From: an uncultured Prevotellaceae bacterium
GTDB lineage: Bacteria > Bacteroidota > Bacteroidia > Bacteroidales > Muribaculaceae
Direction of reading: 5' to 3'
DNA length: 64,000 nt
NCBI GenBank assembly: GCA_900541935.1
Contig: UQLZ01000001.1
Coordinates: 1 to 64,000 of the forward strand
In this document: piece after piece, positions 53,633 through 62,498 of the stretch
Position numbering within the stretch: the stretch's first letter is position 1
How the letters are laid out: every line of letters begins with the position of its first letter
The notes under the pieces: model-generated
Told to the model about the DNA's origin: nothing
What the model saw: the letters and a program-made list of their open reading frames with translations, nothing else
The model's database searches: none
Made by a program: the position numbers and the translations under genes

Positions 53633-55126
53633 ATGGCAAAGAATACAACATCGTTGGTACAGGAGCAAAAACAGGTACTGCGGCAGTCGCCACAGCAGAT
53701 AATGCTTGGGAAACTGCTGGAGATGAATGGTATTGAACTTGAGGAAAAAGTCCGTAACGAACTTGAAGTTAATCCAGCCTTGAAATCTTCAGAAGAAACA
53801 GAAGGCGATTATTCCGGAAATGAAAGTTCAGCAGGCGCGGAATATGAAGACGGCGAAGGACTTGAGCAACCGTACAAGCAGGAAACAGCAGAAGAGATGC
53901 AAAAGAATGATTATCGTTCAGAAGACGATATTCCTTCTTATCGCCTTGAGGCAAAGAATTATAGCGTAAATGATGAGTTCTATATTCCAGAAGCGGTAGA
54001 GGAAAGCACTTTGTCAGATTATCTCTTAGAGCAGATGTCAGAGCGTGAACTAACCGAAAAGCAGAAGGCTATTGCTGATTACCTTATAGGGAGTATCGAT
54101 TCCAACGGCTATATGCTTCGCAGCCTTCAGGATATATCCGATGACCTGATTTTGTCAGAAAATATAGATGCATCAGTATCTGAGATAGATGATGTTTTCC
54201 AGATTATACGCAGTTTTGATCCGGCAGGTGTTGGGGCGGTAAATCTCCGTGACTGCCTTCTTTTGCAACTTGAGCGGCTGAAGGGGACCTTGAAAAATCG
54301 TCGTGCATACGAGATTATCGACAAATATTTTGATGCGTTTTCAAAAAAGCATTATGATAAGATAATAGAGTCGATGCAACTAAGCCGAGATGAGTTTGAA
54401 GAAGCCTATGAAGCAATCCTGCCACTCAACCCCAAGCCGGGAAATGAATATTCAGGAGGGGCAAGTGACAACTCGCAGCATATTAATCCCGATTTCAGGG
54501 TTGAGGTGCAAGACGACCGTAGCATAACACTGACACTGCTAAACAGAGTTCCAGATTTGCAGATAGAGGAATGCTTTGAAGCCGAATACGGAAAGTTGCA
54601 GGAGCAGAAGTATCTTAGCCGGAAGGAAAGGGAGCAGAACCGTTTTATAATAGATAAATATGAGTCGGCAGAGGCATTTATCAATGCCCTGAAGCAGAGG
54701 CAGAAAACGCTTTACAGTATTGGTATGGCTATAGTAAAGTGGCAGTCAGATTTTTTCTTTACGGAAGATGAAATGGATTTGCGTCCGATGGCATTGCGTG
54801 ATATTTCAGAAATAACAGGCTTTGACCAGTCTGTAATATCTCGTGCAACGGCAAAGAAATATCTTGAGACAGAGACACTCATCTATCCGTTGAAGACATT
54901 TTTTGTAAGCAAGATAACCAATGAAAGCGGAGAGGATATTTCTTCTCGTGAAGTACAGGCTATATTGCGAGAGATTATTAATAACGAAAACAAAGACAAA
55001 CCATATTCAGACGAGCAGTTGGTTCATCTGCTGAAGGCACAGGGTTACGATATAGCCCGTCGGACAGTAGCAAAGTACCGTGACAAGATGCAGATACCAG
55101 TAGCCCGACTACGCAAAGAATTGTAA
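53633..55126 (+). CDS. rpoN: RNA polymerase sigma-54 factor
   Basis: A 497-residue alternative sigma factor that needs an AAA+ activator. Region I is Gln/Leu-rich (LVQEQKQVLRQSPQQIMLGK, about 7-26), then an acidic linker (SSEETEGDYSGNESS), the core-binding region (ADYLIGSIDSNGYML), a helix-turn-helix (LRDISEITGFDQSVISRATA) and the C-terminal RpoN box ARRTVAKYRDKM. First gene of a tightly packed operon running to the MATE gene at 60986. A -7-like TATCTTCG is at 53604-53611. No sigma-54 activator gene is in the window. Confidence 0.96.
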   Translation: MAKNTTSLVQEQKQVLRQSPQQIMLGKLLEMNGIELEEKVRNELEVNPALKSSEETEGDYSGNESSAGAEYEDGEGLEQPYKQETAEEMQKNDYRSEDDIPSYRLEAKNYSVNDEFYIPEAVEESTLSDYLLEQMSERELTEKQKAIADYLIGSIDSNGYMLRSLQDISDDLILSENIDASVSEIDDVFQIIRSFDPAGVGAVNLRDCLLLQLERLKGTLKNRRAYEIIDKYFDAFSKKHYDKIIESMQLSRDEFEEAYEAILPLNPKPGNEYSGGASDNSQHINPDFRVEVQDDRSITLTLLNRVPDLQIEECFEAEYGKLQEQKYLSRKEREQNRFIIDKYESAEAFINALKQRQKTLYSIGMAIVKWQSDFFFTEDEMDLRPMALRDISEITGFDQSVISRATAKKYLETETLIYPLKTFFVSKITNESGEDISSREVQAILREIINNENKDKPYSDEQLVHLLKAQGYDIARRTVAKYRDKMQIPVARLRKEL

Positions 55127-55129
55127 GAT

Positions 55130-55777
55130 ATGAATACAAATGAAGTAATAATAAGTTTTGAGCAGAAAGCAATGCGGGTTATCCACTATGTATCCGTGTT
55201 TTTCTCAACTTTGTTGACGCCTTTAATGATGCCCACTTATGGTATTATAGTGTCGTTGTGGATGTCGAGTCTGCTTGTGTTGACCTTGCCGACAAAGATG
55301 ACCGTTCTTGGAGTTGTTTTTCTAATAACTGGTGTGGTTCCGGTCCTTTCGTTTATACTTTTGAAATATCTTAAAATAATAGATGATATCCATTTAAATG
55401 GTCGCAAAGAGCGATTGTTGCCCTATGTTATAATGATAGTCTGCTATGTTTCAACAGCCATCTATCTCTTTATGATAAATGCTCCCGAATGGATGTGGAT
55501 GTTTATGTTTGGAGGCGGTTGTGCTGCACTTGTTTCTCTGATAATCAATTTTAAATGGAAAATCAGCGCACACATGGCAGGAATCGGAGGGCTTATCGGA
55601 CTTTTATGCCGCATTAATGCCGGTGGAGACGGGGCATTTGACCTGTTGCCGGTTATTTGTGCAACTATTTTCATAGCAGGCATCTTGGGGACCTCCCGCG
55701 TGGCTATGGAGCGTCACACCGTAATGCAAGTCCTTGCAGGTACGGTAAATGGATTTGTTTGGGTATATTTCTTATAA
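55130..55777 (+). CDS. PAP2-like integral membrane protein
   Basis: A 215-residue membrane protein with about six helices. The C-terminal segment ILGTSRVAMERHTVMQVLAG has the Ser-Arg...His spacing of the last PAP2 phosphatase motif (SRxxxxxHxxxD-like), but the first motif (KxxxxxxRP) is only approximated by NGRKERLLPY near residue 91. Conserved Bacteroidetes proteins of this kind are encoded beside purE or rpoN. It may be a degenerate or divergent phospholipid phosphatase; I would not assign activity. 3 nt after rpoN, 12 nt before purE. Confidence 0.7.
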   Translation: MNTNEVIISFEQKAMRVIHYVSVFFSTLLTPLMMPTYGIIVSLWMSSLLVLTLPTKMTVLGVVFLITGVVPVLSFILLKYLKIIDDIHLNGRKERLLPYVIMIVCYVSTAIYLFMINAPEWMWMFMFGGGCAALVSLIINFKWKISAHMAGIGGLIGLLCRINAGGDGAFDLLPVICATIFIAGILGTSRVAMERHTVMQVLAGTVNGFVWVYFL

Positions 55778-55789
55778 AAGCAATACAAT

Positions 55790-56293
55790 ATGAAACCGTT
55801 GGTAAGTATAATCATGGGTAGCACCTCCGATTTGCCAATTATGGAAAAGGCAGCGAAGTTGCTTGATGAGTTTGAAATTCCTTTTGAGATGAATGCGTTG
55901 TCTGCACACCGCACACCTGTTGAAGTGACAGAATTTGCGGTAAATGCAAAGGCACGCGGCTTGAAGGTTATTATAGCGGCTGCTGGTATGGCTGCTCATT
56001 TGCCTGGCGTTATCGCGGCGCAAACAACAGTTCCAGTTATCGGTGTTCCAATCAAGTCAACATTTGACGGTATGGACGCATTGCTTGCAATCGTTCAGAT
56101 GCCTCCGGGTATTCCAGTGGCAACAGTTGGCGTTAATGCCGGTATGAATGCGGCAATTCTTGCCGTTCAGATGCTTGCCGTTTCGGATGAGGCTATTGCA
56201 GAAAAATTGGCACAGTATAAGGCTGATTTGGCTAAGAAGATAACAAAAGCAAACGAAGAATTAGCAAGAATAAGTTATAAATACAAAGTGTAA
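55790..56293 (+). CDS. purE: 5-(carboxyamino)imidazole ribonucleotide mutase
   Basis: Class I PurE, which rearranges N5-CAIR to CAIR in purine synthesis. At 167 residues it has the normal length. Motifs: MGSTSDLPIMEKA (9-21), the catalytic-site SAHRTP, AAAGMAAHLPGVIAAQT and the VIGVPIKS loop. purK is not adjacent. Its stop overlaps the ispG start as TAATG. Confidence 0.97.
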   Translation: MKPLVSIIMGSTSDLPIMEKAAKLLDEFEIPFEMNALSAHRTPVEVTEFAVNAKARGLKVIIAAAGMAAHLPGVIAAQTTVPVIGVPIKSTFDGMDALLAIVQMPPGIPVATVGVNAGMNAAILAVQMLAVSDEAIAEKLAQYKADLAKKITKANEELARISYKYKV

Positions 56294-57993
56294 TGACATC
56301 GATTTTCAATTATCGTCGCCGTCGTTCGTCGGAGGTTGAAATCGGTAACGTTCCACTTGGAGGCGGCAACCCAATTCGCATACAGTCAATGACTTCCACA
56401 TCAACAGATGATGTTGAGGGTAGTGTGGCCCAGAGCAAGCGAATTTTTGATGCTGGGGCAGACTATGTCCGCTTGACGGCGCAAGGCGTTAAGGAAGCCG
56501 AGGCAATAGGCAGAATCCGTGAAGAACTGCATTCGGCGGGTTATTGTAAACCGCTTGTTGCAGATATTCACTTTAATCCTCGTGCGGCATTTGCTGCTGC
56601 GGAGGTGACAGATAAGGTGCGTATCAATCCGGGTAACTTTGTTGATGCGGCAAGGACGTTCAAGAAATTGGAGTTTACCGATGAGGAGTATCAGAAGGAA
56701 ATAGAGCGAATCAGAGAGAAATTTATCCCGTTCCTTGAAATATGTAAAGAGCATAAAACGGCTATCCGTCTTGGCGTTAACCACGGTTCTCTATCCGACA
56801 GGATTATGAGCCGCTATGGCGACACTCCTTCTGGTATGGTCGAGTCTGTAATGGAGTTTCTGCGAATATGCCGTGAGGTTGATTTCAAAAATGTTGTTAT
56901 CTCAATCAAGGCATCGAATACGGTAGTAATGGTGGAAACCGTTCGCCTGCTTGTTTCAACGATGGATTCGGAATGTATGTCATATCCTTTGCATCTTGGC
57001 GTTACAGAAGCCGGAGATGGCGAGGACGGACGTATTAAGTCGGCTGTTGGCATCGGGGCGTTGCTCTCGGAAGGTCTTGGAGATACTATCCGAGTATCGC
57101 TCAGCGAGGAGCCGGAATTGGAAATCCCTGTTGCAAAGAAACTTGTTGACTATATTGCTTGCCGCGAGGATCATACTGAAATAAAAGGAGATTGCTATCC
57201 TGGTTACAATCACATTTGCCCGGAGCGCCGTCCTACTGATGCAGTTGGTATTATAGGCGGTACAAACCATCCGATTGTTGTATCCTCAATTTCTGCTGAA
57301 GAGGTTGCTGAAGAGGAGTTTACTCCTGATTTCCATTGCGGGGATTCAGTTTTTGTTGAGGCAAATGCTTCCGAATGCGCTGCAGAAGTTGCTTCAAGGG
57401 CAGAAGGAAAGGTGATTCTATTGCGTTCTCACCATGTGAATGCAGTAGGCGAGATTCAGGCGTTTATCCACGCATTGACAGCAATAGGAAACCGCACGCC
57501 GATTGTCGTTGCGATGAGTTATGATGATACCGACGAGGAAGACTTGCAAATCAAGTCAGGAGCTGATTTTGGAGTACTCCTTCTTAACCGCTTAATCGAC
57601 GGTATTATGATAGATTCTCCTAAAGTTGCAGTGCCGTCAATATCCGTACGTTATTCATTTGCGATATTGCAAGCCGTCCGCCAACGCATAAGCAAGACCG
57701 AGTTTATCTCTTGCCCGAGTTGTGGGCGTACCCTTTTCAATTTGCAAGAAACCGTCAAGACTATCAAGGCGGCAACCTCTCACCTTAAAGGATTGAAAAT
57801 CGGTATCATGGGTTGCATTGTTAATGGTCCTGGAGAAATGGCAGACGCTGATTATGGCTATGTCGGAGCAGCTGCAGGAAAGGTGAGCCTATACAGAAAT
57901 AAAGAATGTATAGAGCGTAATATTCCTCAGGAGCAGGCGCTTGAGCGACTTATACAGATTATCAAGGAAAACGGTGACTGGATTGAAAAATGA
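56293..57993 (+). CDS. ispG: 4-hydroxy-3-methylbut-2-enyl diphosphate synthase, long form
   Basis: The penultimate MEP-pathway enzyme ([4Fe-4S], also GcpE). At 566 residues it has the long plant/Bacteroidetes architecture: an N-terminal TIM barrel (GGGNPIRIQSMTSTSTDDVE to DTIRVSLSEEPELEIP, about 1-280), an inserted domain (about 290-460, replacing the direct link of the 370-residue E. coli enzyme) and the C-terminal iron-sulfur domain with SCPSCGRTLFNLQ and GIMGCIVNGPGEMADAD carrying the three cluster cysteines. 1-nt overlap with purE and 4-nt overlap with the next gene. ispH is in a separate operon at 22367. Confidence 0.97.
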   Translation: MTSIFNYRRRRSSEVEIGNVPLGGGNPIRIQSMTSTSTDDVEGSVAQSKRIFDAGADYVRLTAQGVKEAEAIGRIREELHSAGYCKPLVADIHFNPRAAFAAAEVTDKVRINPGNFVDAARTFKKLEFTDEEYQKEIERIREKFIPFLEICKEHKTAIRLGVNHGSLSDRIMSRYGDTPSGMVESVMEFLRICREVDFKNVVISIKASNTVVMVETVRLLVSTMDSECMSYPLHLGVTEAGDGEDGRIKSAVGIGALLSEGLGDTIRVSLSEEPELEIPVAKKLVDYIACREDHTEIKGDCYPGYNHICPERRPTDAVGIIGGTNHPIVVSSISAEEVAEEEFTPDFHCGDSVFVEANASECAAEVASRAEGKVILLRSHHVNAVGEIQAFIHALTAIGNRTPIVVAMSYDDTDEEDLQIKSGADFGVLLLNRLIDGIMIDSPKVAVPSISVRYSFAILQAVRQRISKTEFISCPSCGRTLFNLQETVKTIKAATSHLKGLKIGIMGCIVNGPGEMADADYGYVGAAAGKVSLYRNKECIERNIPQEQALERLIQIIKENGDWIEK

Positions 57994-58778
57994 AAACGCC
58001 AGTTGAAGTAATAGAGGCCGCTTCGAATGCTGGAGCATCGAAGGCTGCCCTTTCTGATAAAGGTGGCGGACGCTTTTGGCTGCTGGCTGTCCTGGCTGGA
58101 ATCTATGTTGCAATGGGAGGTACGCTTTCTGTTATCTTGGGATATGGTTTCCCGGAGATAACTGCTTCCAATCCTTCGCTCCAAAGACTGCTTAGCGGAG
58201 CTGCTTTCCCTTTGGGTCTGATACTTGTCGTTATCCTCGGGGCAGAACTGTTTACGGGTAATAATGCCGTATTGATGCCTTCTGTGCTTTCTGGGAGAAT
58301 CTCTGCCTTTTCAGTGCTGAAAAACTGGGTGCTGGTTTATTTTGGCAACTTTCTCGGAGCACTGTTTTTTACGACGGTATTTGTATATTTTAGTGGCTTA
58401 ACGTCATCCGAACCATATCACGGAGCCGTTCAGCGCATAGCAGAGGCTAAAGTGTCGATGCCGTGGGGAGTCGTGTTCATAAAGGGAATAGCGGCAAACT
58501 GGTTTGTCTGCCTTGCAGTGTGGCTTGCCACAACGGCAACAACTATGCCAGGCAAGATGATAGGCTGCTGGTTTCCCGTGATGACCTTTGTCGCTCTCGG
58601 TTATGAGCACTCCATTGCGAATATGTTCTTTATTCCAATAGGAATAATGGAGGGGGCAAGAGTGACTATTCACCAGTTCCTAATCGACAATCTCGTTCCT
58701 GCAACGATAGGCAATATCGTGGGCGGTGCGCTCTTTGTCGGAACAGTTTATTGGTATATAAACAAAAAAACTAAATAA
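57990..58778 (+). CDS. formate/nitrite transporter family channel
   Basis: A 262-residue inner-membrane FNT-family protein that forms pentameric channels for formate, nitrite or hydrosulfide. Signatures: LGAELFTGNNAVLMPSVLSG (about 84-103), the ANWFVCLAVWLA segment and GYEHSIANMFFIPIGIMEGA with the conserved pore histidine. Formate is the likeliest substrate in a fermenting anaerobe (inference). Start ATG overlaps the ispG stop (ATGA). Confidence 0.93.
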   Translation: MKTPVEVIEAASNAGASKAALSDKGGGRFWLLAVLAGIYVAMGGTLSVILGYGFPEITASNPSLQRLLSGAAFPLGLILVVILGAELFTGNNAVLMPSVLSGRISAFSVLKNWVLVYFGNFLGALFFTTVFVYFSGLTSSEPYHGAVQRIAEAKVSMPWGVVFIKGIAANWFVCLAVWLATTATTMPGKMIGCWFPVMTFVALGYEHSIANMFFIPIGIMEGARVTIHQFLIDNLVPATIGNIVGGALFVGTVYWYINKKTK

Positions 58779-58786
58779 AACCAACT

Positions 58787-59650
58787 ATGAAAAAATTAAT
58801 TTTATCACTATGTGCAATGTTTATGTTGCTGAGTGCGTCAGCAGCAAAAAAGTCAGTTAAGATAATGACTTTCAACGTCCGTTGTGTAGTAGAAGCCGAC
58901 GGATTGAACCAATGGAAAAACCGTAAGGATTATGCGGTTAATCTGTTGAAATTCTACAAGCCTGACCTTTTTGGAGTTCAGGAAGCCACACACCAGCAGA
59001 TGGTTGATATTCAGGCAGGATTATCAGATTATGCCTATGTTGGAGTTGGCCGCAGTGACGGCAAGACGGGAGGCGAGTATTCTGCAATCTTCTATGAAAA
59101 AGCCCGTTTTGAAGTTAAGGATAGCGGAACATTCTGGCTTGCCGAAGGCGAAAAGGCTAATATCCCAGGTTCTTTAGGCTGGGATGCCGATTATCCTCGC
59201 ATTGCAACGTGGGCTATATTTAAAGACAAGAAGACAGGCAAGAGTTTCTTTTATTTGAATACACACCTTGACCATATTGGCGTTCAGGCTCGTCACAATG
59301 GAGCAAAATTGCTTCTTGACTTTGCGAAGAGCCATTCAAAAGGTTTGCCTGTTGTTATGACCGGCGATTTCAATGCAGAGCCAACAGATGACCCTATTCT
59401 CGTTTTGACGCAACCGGAAGACAAGTCATTTGTCTTGACCGACAGCAAGAGCGTTTCAAAACTTGTCTATGGTCCGGAAGGAACATTCCACGATTTTGGC
59501 AGAATAGAGTTTGAGAAACGTCCGCGATTGGACTACATTTTCATTAACGGCAAGATGTCAGTTAAATATCATGCCGTACTTACTGATAATTTGGGTAAGT
59601 TGTATCCGTCGGATCACCACCCTGTAATTGCAAAAATAGAATTTGAATAA
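58787..59650 (+). CDS. secreted endonuclease/exonuclease/phosphatase-family hydrolase
   Basis: A 287-residue exported Mg-dependent phosphoesterase. Signal peptide MKKLILSLCAMFMLLSASAA; the EEP fold follows with IMTFNVRC, LFGVQEAT (metal Glu), NTHLDHIG, MTGDFNAEPTD and the C-terminal YPSDHHPVIAKIEF (catalytic His). The secreted Bacteroidetes members are usually of unknown substrate (DNA, phospholipid or sugar phosphate). The stop overlaps the MATE start as TAATG. Confidence 0.9.
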   Translation: MKKLILSLCAMFMLLSASAAKKSVKIMTFNVRCVVEADGLNQWKNRKDYAVNLLKFYKPDLFGVQEATHQQMVDIQAGLSDYAYVGVGRSDGKTGGEYSAIFYEKARFEVKDSGTFWLAEGEKANIPGSLGWDADYPRIATWAIFKDKKTGKSFFYLNTHLDHIGVQARHNGAKLLLDFAKSHSKGLPVVMTGDFNAEPTDDPILVLTQPEDKSFVLTDSKSVSKLVYGPEGTFHDFGRIEFEKRPRLDYIFINGKMSVKYHAVLTDNLGKLYPSDHHPVIAKIEFE

Positions 59651-60986
59651 TGAGATTAAGCGTATATAAGAAACACATAAAATCGATATTAAAATTAGGA
59701 TTCCCTATTATTGTAGGGCAGTTTGGCGTAATTGTTGTAGGCTTTGCCGATACGTTGATGGTGGGCCATTACAATACTTCCTCACTTGCGGCAGCATCGT
59801 TTGTCAATAATATAATGAATCTGGTAATTGTGCCGATAATGGGATTTTCTTACGGAATAACGCCGATAGTAAGTTCCTTAAATGCGCAGGGTAACAGTTC
59901 GGAAGTGGGGCGTAAGATGCACGACGCCTGCTTGCGAATATGCTGTTTACGGGGCTTTTGATAGTTGTGATGATTGTCCTTTACTTCTTTCTTGACAAGT
60001 TGGGACAGCCTGATGAGTTATTGCCGCTAATCCGGCCTTACTACATTATCAGTTTGATATCCATAGCATTTGTAGCAATATTCAATGTTTGCCGTCAGTT
60101 TGCCGACGGATTGACTTTTACTTCAATAGCGATGTGGTTACTGATAGGCAGTAACGTGTTTAATATCGTTTTCAACTATCTTCTTATATACGGAAAACTG
60201 TTTTTTCCGGAACTCGGTCTCGTTGGGGCGGGATTGAGTACTCTTGGAGCAAGGGTGCTTTCTGCTATTGTTTTCATTTTTATCATTCTTAGAGCAAATC
60301 GGTTTAAGAAATATGTTGACAGTTACCGCCTTAGTCATAGCAATGCCAAATCCATAATGGATATAACAAAGGTTTCGTTACCAATCTCGCTTCAATTGGG
60401 AATGGAGACAGGTACTTTTACATTCAGTTGCGTTATGGTAGGCTGGATTGGAGCCTTGCAGTTGGCAAGTTATCAGGTAATGGTAACGATAGGCACACTT
60501 GGTTTTATGATCTATTACGGCATAGGTGCGGCCATGGCAATCCGAGTTGCCGCATATATGGGCACGAAGGATTTTGTTAATGTCCGCAGGGCAACTTATG
60601 CTGGACATATAATACTTATGGGGCTTGCACTATTGGCATCTCTTGCATTTTTCTTTGCTGGAGAAACCCTTATCCGTTTCTTCACAAGTGATGCAGCGGT
60701 AATAGCAATAAGTATGACCCTTATACCGCCACTCATCCTTTATCAGTTTGGCGATGCAACGCAGATATGCTATTCCAATGCGCTTAGAGGCACGTCGCAT
60801 GTGGTATCTATGATGTGGATTGCCTTGTTTAGTTACGTTATTGTCGGCTTGCCGTCTGGTTATATTTTGGCATTCCCTATGGAACTTGGCGAAGTGGGTG
60901 TATTCTATGCGTTCTCGGTATCATTATTCCTTGCCGCAGGGCTATTCCTCTGGCAGTTTATGAAAAACTCAAAAAGGGCAGAATAG
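59650..60986 (+). pseudogene. MATE-family exporter gene with 1-nt frameshift
   Basis: A multidrug/toxin extrusion transporter of about 445 residues, split by a frameshift near 59924-59940. The first part (MRLSVYKKHIKSILKLGFPI; FADTLMVGHYNTSSLAAASF) is normal MATE N-terminus to KMHDACL. The frame then fails, and the rest continues in another frame from LLANMLFTGLL to the end (VSLPISLQLGMETGTFTFSC; YQVMVTIGTLGFMIYYGIGA). Restoring one base, most simply a C in GACGCCTGC (GCC CTG), rejoins the frames. Either recent inactivation or a sequencing error in a C-run. Last gene of the rpoN operon; followed by a bidirectional terminator. Confidence 0.85.
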
Positions 60987-61005
60987 ACAAGTTACTTAGA
61001 AATTT

Positions 61006-61045
61006 AAACAGGGTGCGTTCATTATGTGTCGCACCCTGTTTCTTT
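61006..61045. terminator. bidirectional terminator
   Basis: A perfect 12-bp inverted repeat AAACAGGGTGCG (61006-61017) / CGCACCCTGTTT (61030-61041) with a T-rich run on the plus side and a matching A/T run on the other, between two convergent genes. Confidence 0.88.
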
Positions 61046-61677
61046 TATCTAAATTCACCCCAATCAGTGTAACTGCAACGGTATATCCATTTCAAGTTTT
61101 CCGGATTTGAAACACGGAAAGGAGTATAGGTAGTAAATTCGAGTGGTTTTCCGTTTTCATCATATCCTATTTCATCCAAAATCGTTTGCATATCATATCT
61201 GGAATTTTGAATGTATTGGTATGAATAGCCATTTTGTTTCGTATCATTTGGGTGTAAGCCAGTAGGAAAGTCTTTTGGGAAGTCAGACTGGTCAGGTATG
61301 TTAAAGGTATTGTATTCTGTAGGAATTGATACCACTTTTGAGAAAATACACCTATTGGCAATATAAACTTTGTCCGTTTTCAGTCTGCTGTCAGCGGGTT
61401 GCTCAACAAAAGCGACCTTATATGAAGGCAAGTAAGATTTCTTGGTAAAACCTTCTACCGTAAATTTCTCGCTTTTGTTTTCTGTCGCTAAGGCTTTGTT
61501 TTGCTTTTCGGAAATAGGGAGACCCTGAGCATTAAGATACACTATCGGGTTGTTTCTCAAAGATTCGGCAACTGCGGATATGTTATTGCCATTATAGATA
61601 ACATCATCAGAATAAACATCATCCTTACAAGAGAATAAAAACAATAACGGAAGCCCCAATAAATAAATGTTTTTCAT
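61045..61677 (-). CDS. lipoprotein of unknown function
   Basis: A 210-residue predicted lipoprotein; the ATG at 61677 gives MKNIYLLGLPLLFLFSC with Cys17 followed by KDDVYSDD, a lysine-acidic stretch that fits the Bacteroidetes surface-export signal. The mature part is polar with no recognised domain (KLDIP-like repeats absent; NDTKQNGYSYQYIQNSRYDM; WIYRCSYTDWGEFR at the end). It is a single gene between convergent and co-directional neighbours. I do not recognise it. Confidence 0.75.
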   Translation of the reverse strand: MKNIYLLGLPLLFLFSCKDDVYSDDVIYNGNNISAVAESLRNNPIVYLNAQGLPISEKQNKALATENKSEKFTVEGFTKKSYLPSYKVAFVEQPADSRLKTDKVYIANRCIFSKVVSIPTEYNTFNIPDQSDFPKDFPTGLHPNDTKQNGYSYQYIQNSRYDMQTILDEIGYDENGKPLEFTTYTPFRVSNPENLKWIYRCSYTDWGEFR

Positions 61678-61778
61678 TTTGACTAATTTTAGTTTATGCA
61701 AAAATGATCAGAAAATCTGATTAATGCAATAATTGCGGACTAAATTTAGAGAATTGAGAAAAATTTTAAAGAGTTCTG

Positions 61779-62498
61779 TTAGAACCAGAGGGAGAAATGC
61801 TGGACTGGGAGTTTGGGGTTGCAGACAACGACACCAAACTTTCCGTTTGAGAAACTCATTCCTCCGGTTAGTTTTGACTTCGTTTCTTCCCAAATTGCTT
61901 CTCCTAATTCCTTTTTGCAAATGCAACTGACTATAATCGTGCATTTGCTCGAAATGAATTTGTCGATAAGGCGGGAAGCATATTGATAAGAAGTGTCGTC
62001 AATATCGTTTATAACAATAAACGGCATATCGGCAGAGTTGCTGTAGTTTTCTATGCAATGCTCGGCAGAGGAGAATTTGTTAATTCTGTCAGCCATTTTT
62101 TCTGTTGACTTTGCGAAAAAATCGAATTGCGAAGGCTGGATATTGCAGATGTTCAGTTTAGATTTTGAGGACACGGAGAGCAGGGCAACGGTAGAAATGC
62201 CATAGTTCGTTCCAATCTGAAGTATCTCTTTCGGGTTAAAGAAATTAGTTATCCTAAACATCATCCTGGCGTCTTTCAATGACATAATCTTTGGATGCTT
62301 TATCCCTCTTTCTTTTGACATTGCCTTTATTTCCTTATGGCAAGCGTCTATTCTCTCGTATGCGTAGTAGGGTAGCCTTTCTTTCAGAACTTTGAGCACA
62401 AAACGGAAAGCAAAGGGTGAGTGAATGCCAAACCCTCTGCTTTTCCTTATTCTGTTTAGAGCAGTATAGTATCTTTTAATATGTTTGCTCTTTTTCAT
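61779..62498 (-). CDS. class I methyltransferase-fold protein
   Basis: A 239-residue cytoplasmic protein from the ATG at 62498 (MKKSKHIKRYYTALNRIRKS). NFFNPKEILQIGTNYGISTV fits the first strand and glycine loop of a SAM-dependent O-methyltransferase fold (QIGTNYG instead of EIGTGxG), followed by LLSVSSKSKLNICNI. The central FVINDIDDTSYQ and the C-terminal FSNGKFGVVVCNPKLPVQHF are Bacteroidetes-specific. SAM binding looks plausible but weakened. It overlaps the upstream YfhO-like gene by 23 nt. Substrate unknown. Confidence 0.75.
   Translation of the reverse strand: MKKSKHIKRYYTALNRIRKSRGFGIHSPFAFRFVLKVLKERLPYYAYERIDACHKEIKAMSKERGIKHPKIMSLKDARMMFRITNFFNPKEILQIGTNYGISTVALLSVSSKSKLNICNIQPSQFDFFAKSTEKMADRINKFSSAEHCIENYSNSADMPFIVINDIDDTSYQYASRLIDKFISSKCTIIVSCICKKELGEAIWEETKSKLTGGMSFSNGKFGVVVCNPKLPVQHFSLWF

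Noticed and set aside
59915..59945. Programmed ribosomal frameshift in the MATE gene
   Set aside because: No slippery heptamer or downstream pseudoknot is visible, and MATE genes are not known to use frameshifting.
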